Shown here: piece by piece, positions 7,127 through 10,339 of the stretch
How the letters are laid out: the number at the start of each line of letters is the position of its first letter
How positions within the stretch are numbered: the first letter of the stretch is position 1
NCBI GenBank assembly: GCA_021802085.1
Contig: JAKAAZ010000122.1
Span: 1-10,339 of the forward strand
Origin: Acidobacteriota bacterium
Lineage (GTDB): Bacteria; Acidobacteriota; Terriglobia; Terriglobales; Acidobacteriaceae
DNA length: 10,339 nt
Direction of reading: 5' to 3'
Notes under the pieces: generated by a model
Database searches by the model: none
What the model was told of the DNA's origin: nothing
What the model saw: the letters and a program-made list of their open reading frames with translations, nothing else
Translations under genes and position numbers: made by a program

Positions 7127-8431
7127 ATGACCCGATCCGCGCGCACCATGCAGCTTTCCCGTCAGTTCCAGCAGCGGGCCGAAACCCTTTTGCCCGGCGG
7201 TGTCGATTCTCCCGTGCGTGCCTTTCGTGCCGTGGGCGGAGAGCCGCCGTTTGTCGTTCGCGCGGAAGGCGCCTACCTGTGGGACGCCGACGGCAATCGC
7301 TATCTGGATTATTTTGGCTCTTGGGGGCCGATGATTCTTGGCCACGCCGCTCCTCGAGTGGTGCGCGCCATTCAAGATGCAGCCGCCAGGGGCGTAAGCT
7401 TTGGCGCTTCGACACCGACCGAAGCGGACCTGGCTGAGATGGTGCATCGCGCATTTCCCGCCGTGGAGATGCTGCGGTTTGTCAGCTCTGGGACTGAGGC
7501 CACCATGTCGGCCATCCGCCTGGCGCGCGCGTTTACTGGGCGCAAATTTTTCGTGAAATTCGAAGGCTGCTACCACGGCCACTCGGACTCGTTGCTGGTC
7601 AAGGCCGGCTCCGGCATCGCAACCCTTGGGATTCCCGGCTCTGCCGGCGTGCCGGAGGAAACGATCCAGCACACGCTGGCGCTGCCGTACAACAACATTG
7701 CCGCGGTGGAGGAAGCATTCACGCGCTACAAGGGCCAGATCGCCTGCGTGATTGTCGAGCCGGTGGTCGGCAATGCGGGCTGCATTCCTCCGCAGCCGGG
7801 ATATCTGGAAGCTCTGCGAGCCATCACGGCTCGGGAAGGCGCGGTCCTCATTTTTGACGAGGTCATGACCGGTTTCCGGCTCGCCTTGGGCGGGGCGCAG
7901 GAACTCTATGGTATCCAGCCGGACATGACCTGCCTCGGCAAGATTCTAGGTGGCGGCCTGCCCTGCGGCGCCTTCGGCGGGCGCGCGGAGATCATGCGGA
8001 TGCTGGCTCCCTTGGGGCCGGTGTATCAGGCGGGAACGCTCAGCGGCAATCCGCTGGCCATGGCGGCGGGAATTGCCACCGTCGGATATCTGATCGAGCG
8101 CCGCGATACCGTCTATCCGCAATTGGAACAAGCTTCCGCAGCGGTCGCCGACGGCGTGGCCGCCATGGCGCGCGAGGCCGGCGTTCCGCTGACAACCAAC
8201 CGTGTCGGCTCCATGTTTACTTGGTTTTTCTCGGGCGAGGCCGTCATGGAGTACGAGAGCGCGTCGCGCTCCGATACCAGTCAGTTTGCCGCGTTCCATC
8301 GCGCCATGATCGAGGCTGGCGTATGGCTTCCGCCCTCGCAGTTTGAAGCGGCATTCCTTGGCATCGCGCATGGAGAAGAAGAAATTCGCGCGACACTCGC
8401 CGCCGCGAAAGAGTACTTCGCTAAAGTGTGA
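7127..8431 (+). CDS. hemL: Glutamate-1-semialdehyde 2,1-aminomutase
   Basis: HemL converts glutamate-1-semialdehyde to 5-aminolevulinate in the C5 pathway of tetrapyrrole synthesis, using PMP/PLP. The 434-residue protein shows LLPGGVDSPVRAF (21-33), the cofactor-phosphate motif SSGTEA (120-125), GCYHGHSDSLLVKAGSG (147-163), DEVMTGFR (244-251) with the PLP-binding Asp, and the Schiff-base lysine in LGKILGGGLPCGAFGG (270-285), Lys272. YQAGTLSGNPLAMAAG (300-315) is typical of HemL rather than ordinary class III transaminases. Length matches the family. The ATG at 7127 was chosen; another at 7148 (residue 8) is also compatible, since homology starts near LSRQFQQRA. The gene stands alone, divergent from the purM operon. 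Its 3' end meets a minus-strand gene remnant. Confidence 0.95.
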   Translation: MTRSARTMQLSRQFQQRAETLLPGGVDSPVRAFRAVGGEPPFVVRAEGAYLWDADGNRYLDYFGSWGPMILGHAAPRVVRAIQDAAARGVSFGASTPTEADLAEMVHRAFPAVEMLRFVSSGTEATMSAIRLARAFTGRKFFVKFEGCYHGHSDSLLVKAGSGIATLGIPGSAGVPEETIQHTLALPYNNIAAVEEAFTRYKGQIACVIVEPVVGNAGCIPPQPGYLEALRAITAREGAVLIFDEVMTGFRLALGGAQELYGIQPDMTCLGKILGGGLPCGAFGGRAEIMRMLAPLGPVYQAGTLSGNPLAMAAGIATVGYLIERRDTVYPQLEQASAAVADGVAAMAREAGVPLTTNRVGSMFTWFFSGEAVMEYESASRSDTSQFAAFHRAMIEAGVWLPPSQFEAAFLGIAHGEEEIRATLAAAKEYFAKV

Positions 8432-8785
8432 AAATGAGATTCAACTTTCCAGAGATCAACATGTCATTTGGGGATGGAGGCATCGGATGGCGAATACCGA
8501 GGAGCTTTTTTATACATAACTTCAACACCCCAGAGTAGTCGTATCTTTTTCCGAGCTGGGCTGAAGCAAGCTTCATCAGCGCAATTTTTTCGGATTCTTC
8601 GAATTTTTCGACGACTCTATAAATGCCAAGTCTGTATCGGGGGCACGATAAACCTCAATCGCTCGTTCCACAACGCCACATGTGATGGCTTCCACAATCC
8701 GTCCTTGACCATGATACATAGCCGTGTGGCTCCATGTCCCTTGATCAAATTTCGCAATAGCTCTGTTACCGAGAAGACTGAGGGA
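8421..8785 (-). pseudogene. Frameshifted, truncated remnant of a permuted papain-like (YiiX/C92-type) amidase
   Basis: Two overlapping minus-strand frames join into one protein-like stretch of about 121 residues. The first (8785 to about 8624) reads LLGNRAIAKFDQGTWSHTAM, then YHGQGRIVEAITCGVVERAI and EVYRAPDTDLA. The second (about 8623 to 8421) reads IYRVVEKFEESEKIALMKLA, then SAQLGKRYDYSGVLKL and finally SPNDMLISGKL. The order matches permuted NlpC/papain-like enzymes: catalytic-His motif WSHTAM, VEA..GV, then LGKRYDY. Loss of one A near 8624 (GCAATT to GCATT, restoring DLAIYR) would explain the shift. The N-terminus is missing: the frame begins directly after the antitoxin TGA with no start codon. 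The catalytic-Cys segment expected between YDYSG and SPND is also absent. Family assignment is from motif memory; the frame switch is seen directly. The last bases overlap hemL, so the true end may be earlier. Confidence 0.5.
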
Positions 8786-9067
8786 TCAGGCGGCCTCAAT
8801 CTTCATGCGGACGCGGCGACCTAAGCAGGACACCATATTCACCAGCGCATCCAGAGAGAAACGCGAGATGCGGCCCCGCAGCAGATCATTCATGCGCGGC
8901 TGGGTGACGCCGCAGCGCCGCGCGGCTTCCGCCTGCGTCCATCCATGGCGCTTCACCATTCCCGCCACGCTGCGCATCAGTTCCGCCCTGGCCTGAAGGT
9001 TCGCGGCCTGCTCCGGCGTGTCGGCAATGGCGTCCCATATGCTGCTGTACTCTTTGGCCTTGCTCAT
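8786..9067 (-). CDS. higA: HigA-type XRE/HTH antitoxin
   Basis: A 93-residue protein with an N-terminal charged extension (about 1-38) and a helix-turn-helix around 43-66 (WTQAEAARRCGVTQPRMNDL), followed by SRFSLDALVNMVSCLGRRV, the pattern of HigA2-like antitoxins with the HTH_37 domain. It is expected to bind and neutralise the toxin encoded just upstream and to repress their common promoter. Its ATG overlaps the toxin TGA as ATGA, and a strong ribosome site (AGGAGG, on the minus strand about 8 nt before the ATG) should give high antitoxin translation, as usual for such pairs. The toxin-first order is typical of HigBA. Its stop codon is directly followed, in the same frame, by the amidase remnant. 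The symbol is by family analogy. Confidence 0.85.
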   Translation of the reverse strand: MSKAKEYSSIWDAIADTPEQAANLQARAELMRSVAGMVKRHGWTQAEAARRCGVTQPRMNDLLRGRISRFSLDALVNMVSCLGRRVRMKIEAA

Positions 9068-9390
9068 GCTCGTTCCCTCCTGAGTTGCGCGAAGCGTTCC
9101 CTTGCGGTTGCTATGTCTCGTTTGGACGTGGCCTGCGTCTTCTTCTGAAATGCGTGCAGCACATAGACGGCATCGGCAAACCGGGCAGTGTAGATGACCC
9201 GGTAGATGCCGGAATCATCCAGCACGCGAATTTCTTCCACGCCCTTGCCAATGCTGGGCATGGGCTTGAAGTCGTCCGGCTGCTTGCCGCGCTGTACCTG
9301 CTCCAATTGATAGCCTGCATTGTTCCTTGCGTCCTCTGGAAACTCCCGCAGGCGCTCCAGAGAATCGCCAAGGAACCGGACAGGCTTCAT
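9064..9390 (-). CDS. higB: HigB-type (RelE superfamily, phage Gp49-like) toxin
   Basis: A 108-residue protein of the Gp49-like/DUF891 toxin family, predicted to be a ribosome-dependent mRNA interferase. Visible family features are MKPVRFLGDSLERLREFP at the N-terminus, KPMPSIGKGVEEIRVLDDSG (42-61), YRVIY (63-67) and VYVLHAFQKKTQATSK (75-90) leading into a basic C-terminal helix (DIATARERFAQLRRERA). The ATG at 9390 was chosen because homology begins there; the open frame runs on to 9576, but that extension crosses the promoter and operator and looks non-coding. The start has no Shine-Dalgarno and lies 6 nt from a TATACT box, so the transcript may be leaderless. All regions expected for an active toxin appear intact. 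Confidence 0.85.
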   Translation of the reverse strand: MKPVRFLGDSLERLREFPEDARNNAGYQLEQVQRGKQPDDFKPMPSIGKGVEEIRVLDDSGIYRVIYTARFADAVYVLHAFQKKTQATSKRDIATARERFAQLRRERA

Positions 9391-9395
9391 TACGC

Positions 9396-9419
9396 GAGTA
9401 TATCCATACAGATATACTC
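9396..9419. promoter_or_regulatory. Perfect inverted-repeat operator of the higBA pair
   Basis: GAGTATATC (9396-9404) and GATATACTC (9411-9419) are perfect 9-bp inverted arms separated by 6 nt (CATACA). The palindrome overlaps the -10 box and the spacer of the minus-strand promoter, exactly where autorepression by the HigA helix-turn-helix dimer would act. Binding by HigA is inference. Confidence 0.75.
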
Positions 9420-9426
9420 TATGCAA
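9397..9426 (-). promoter_or_regulatory. higBA promoter
   Basis: On the minus strand, TTGCAT (plus 9421-9426) and TATACT (plus 9397-9402) are 18 nt apart and fit a sigma-70 promoter with a strong -10 and weak -35. The -10 ends 6 nt before the toxin ATG, so initiation would be at or next to the A of the ATG. Confidence 0.55.
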
Positions 9427-9642
9427 TATATCAGGGTGGGGCCCCTGATCCGTCGATAAGGTAGCGGACAGGCGAACACAATGGTCGTTTGGCCGCCGGA
9501 GTGGGCTTTCTATCGACGATCTGACTTCGCAGACCGGCTGAACAGGCTGCGGAAAAACCCCTGATTCCCGCCTCATTTTGTTTGCTGGGCCAAATTTTTC
9601 GCCATGCTGGCCTTGTTTTGCCGCAGTTTTCTCGTTTTGTTT
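9427..9642. other. Non-coding region upstream of the TA pair
   Basis: I find no supportable gene here. The stretch holds the 9430-9449 hairpin, a widely spaced 8-bp inverted pair (CGTCGATA 9451-9458 and TATCGACG 9511-9518), and on the minus strand GGGGTTTTTCCGCAGCCTGT near 9543-9562, a motif I associate with acidobacterial intergenic DNA. The 9580-9645 part is rich in TTTTG runs. It is probably debris of mobile or repeated elements. Confidence 0.4.
9430..9449. repeat. Hairpin next to the higBA promoter
   Basis: ATCAGGG (9430-9436) pairs perfectly with CCCTGAT (9443-9449) around a 6-nt loop. It lies only 3 nt beyond the -35 element. No T-tract follows on either strand, so a terminator is not supported; it may be part of an old element end. 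Confidence 0.45.
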
Positions 9643-9678
9643 TGCGCCTGGAGGCCGTTTTATCGGCCTCCAGGCGCA
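9643..9678. repeat. Perfect 15-bp hairpin
   Basis: TGCGCCTGGAGGCCG (9643-9657) and CGGCCTCCAGGCGCA (9664-9678) are perfect inverted arms around the loop TTTTAT. The stem is GC-rich and very stable. It is followed by neither a T-tract on the plus strand (CTTCGG follows) nor one on the minus strand (AAACAAAACG follows). It ends 7 nt from the first 132-bp direct repeat, so it may mark an element boundary or protect a transcript 3' end. Confidence 0.8.
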
Positions 9679-9685
9679 CTTCGGC

Positions 9686-9817
9686 TCTGATATGGAGTGA
9701 CCCTGTCAATTCCTGCGAAACTGTGGGGTTGTTTTTGTCGTTGTCGTTGCATTGGTCGTTTTCCGAGGACAGGGCGAGCAGCAGTCGGGGCAGATTTTAG
9801 CGACGATTGATCAGTCT
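9686..9817. repeat. 132-bp direct repeat, copy 1
   Basis: Begins TCTGATATGGAGTGACCCTG and matches 10208-10339 at 129 of 132 positions. The differences are at 9700 (A/G), 9710 (T/C) and 9808 (T/C). Both copies share the same left boundary at TCTGATATGG with unrelated DNA before it, as expected for the fixed end of a mobile element read on the minus strand as ...CCATATCAGA. The right end of the match is set by the window edge. Confidence 0.9.
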
Positions 9818-10064
9818 GATATTCGCGGGTCGAAACCGCATAATCTTGATCCGTCGAGAGCTGCCTCTGACTAGTGTCGCGAGTCCGGCTGGGCCTGTCG
9901 CATAGGGCATACGAGGATTCTCCTACGTGCATGCTCCGGCTGCTGCTGGCTCTGTGCTCGAATAGGTTGTCGTGGTTCATGGGTTGGTTTTTTGCTTTTT
10001 CATTCTTGGGAAAGTTTTTGCTCTTGTTGTTGCTTTTCGTCAGGCCGCTATTCGCTGCCTTGCT
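9818..10064. other. Non-coding interval between transposase scrap and repeat copy 1
   Basis: No supportable gene. The 9985-10045 part is T-rich on the plus strand (A-rich on the minus), and TGATCCGTCGA at 9847-9857 also occurs at 9446-9456. It may be the 3' non-coding end of the IS remnant. Confidence 0.35.
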
Positions 10065-10208
10065 GGCCGCCTCCGCCTTGGTCCCGATGGCCCAGATGAA
10101 GCCCAGCAGTTCACGCCCCACCGCGGTGACGATCTTCTTCTGGTCCTTGCCTGCCGCCGACAGCCGCATATAGCGCTTGTGCAATCGGTGCTGCGCTTTC
10201 CAGGCGAT
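10065..10208 (-). pseudogene. IS110-family transposase, C-terminal fragment
   Basis: Minus-strand residues IAWKAQHRLHKRYMRLSAAG followed by KDQKKIVTAVGRELLGFIWAIG match the C-terminal helix region of IS110/IS116/IS902-type transposases, where patterns like RLxxRYxxLxxxGK and AVARELxGFIWAI recur. About 48 residues are recognisable, against some 350-400 in an intact enzyme, and both catalytic parts (the DEDD RuvC-like domain and the Ser-containing domain) are absent. Upstream on the minus strand the homology stops exactly at the boundary with repeat copy 2. Downstream the frame stays open for more than 100 residues of low-complexity sequence that does not look like transposase. The fragment cannot be functional. 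Confidence 0.65.
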
Positions 10209-10339
10209 CTGATATGGAGTGGCCCTGTCAACTCCTGCGAAACTGTGGGGTTGTTTTTGTCGTTGTCGTTGCATTGGTCGTTTTCCGAGGACAGGGCGAG
10301 CAGCAGTCGGGGCAGATTTTAGCGACGATCGATCAGTCT
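10208..10339. repeat. 132-bp direct repeat, copy 2 (continues past the window)
   Basis: Second copy of 9686-9817, starting TCTGATATGGAGTGGCCCTG, 522 nt downstream. Identity continues up to the last base of the window, so the true repeat is probably longer. Its left edge is fused directly to the transposase fragment. Confidence 0.9.

Larger units (their letters stand above)
9686..10207 (-). mobile_element. Partial IS110-family element (3' portion), inferred
   Basis: Read on the minus strand, this 522-nt unit starts with a C-terminal transposase scrap, continues through about 250 nt of A-rich and then mixed sequence without a recognisable gene, and ends with the shared terminus ...CCACTCCATATCAGA at 9686. 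A second copy of that terminus abuts the transposase scrap at 10208. The simplest reading is two copies of one insertion sequence of which only 3' ends remain, joined head to tail. The exact element ends cannot be defined here because IS110 elements usually lack terminal inverted repeats. Confidence 0.45.

Noticed and set aside
7112..7672. A 186-codon minus-strand open frame
   Set aside because: It is antisense to hemL in a region with the conserved HemL motifs.
8617..8799. A 60-codon minus-strand open frame
   Set aside because: It is in a different frame from the amidase-like sequence and overlaps the higA end; it appears to be an out-of-frame reading of the remnant.
8468..8824. A 118-codon plus-strand open frame between hemL and higA
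   Set aside because: It has no recognisable motifs, overlaps higA, and the opposite strand carries a better explained amidase remnant.
9064..9576. A 170-residue version of the toxin starting at 9576
   Set aside because: The extra 62 residues would be encoded across the promoter, the palindrome operator and a hairpin; toxin homology begins at the ATG at 9390.
9643..9678. Intrinsic terminator at the 15-bp hairpin
   Set aside because: No T-tract follows the stem on either strand and no gene ends nearby.
1..10339. CRISPR array, tRNA or rRNA genes
   Set aside because: No regularly spaced short repeats, no tRNA-like cloverleaf with a TTCGA-type arm in the gaps, and no rRNA sequence were seen on either strand.

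Overview
The window looks like chromosomal DNA from a moderately GC-rich, DAP-type bacterium, most likely an acidobacterium (Terriglobia). That placement is inference. It rests on the housekeeping gene set, on an intergenic motif (GTCATTCTGAGCGCAGCGAA) of a kind I recall as frequent in Acidobacteria, and on a distinctive DapF sequence. No rRNA or other marker is present to confirm it.

Positions 1-987 (+) hold the 3' end of a stomatin/SPFH-type membrane protein gene, followed 2 nt later by a small membrane-anchored SPOR-domain protein. A 178-nt convergent gap with small inverted repeats separates these from the main operon.

Positions 6819-1166 (-) are a compact six-gene operon, transcribed right to left: purM, purN, dapF, ldcA, mpl, plsC. 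Four consecutive junctions are 4-nt stop/start overlaps (one GTGA and three ATGA) and the purM/purN gap is 6 nt. PurM and PurN are steps of de novo purine synthesis. DapF makes meso-diaminopimelate. LdcA trims recycled tetrapeptide to tripeptide, and Mpl ligates that tripeptide to UDP-MurNAc. PlsC makes phosphatidic acid. The middle of the operon is therefore a peptidoglycan-recycling pair next to a gene for mDAP supply. DapF carries Ser at the position of the second catalytic Cys.

Position 7127 onward (+) is hemL (glutamate-1-semialdehyde aminomutase), divergent from the operon across a 307-nt gap, with a TATACT box placed as for a leaderless transcript.

Positions 8421-10339 are accessory DNA. 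First comes a frameshifted, truncated remnant of what looks like a permuted papain-like (YiiX/C92-type) amidase on the minus strand, abutting the antitoxin stop codon. Next is a compact HigB/HigA-type toxin-antitoxin pair with a perfect 9-bp inverted-repeat operator over its promoter. Beyond it lies non-coding DNA with a perfect 15-bp hairpin, then two copies of a 132-bp direct repeat (129/132 identical, 522 nt apart). Between the repeats lies a C-terminal scrap of an IS110-family transposase. The second repeat copy runs off the window. I read this as a graveyard of nested mobile-element ends beside a TA module.
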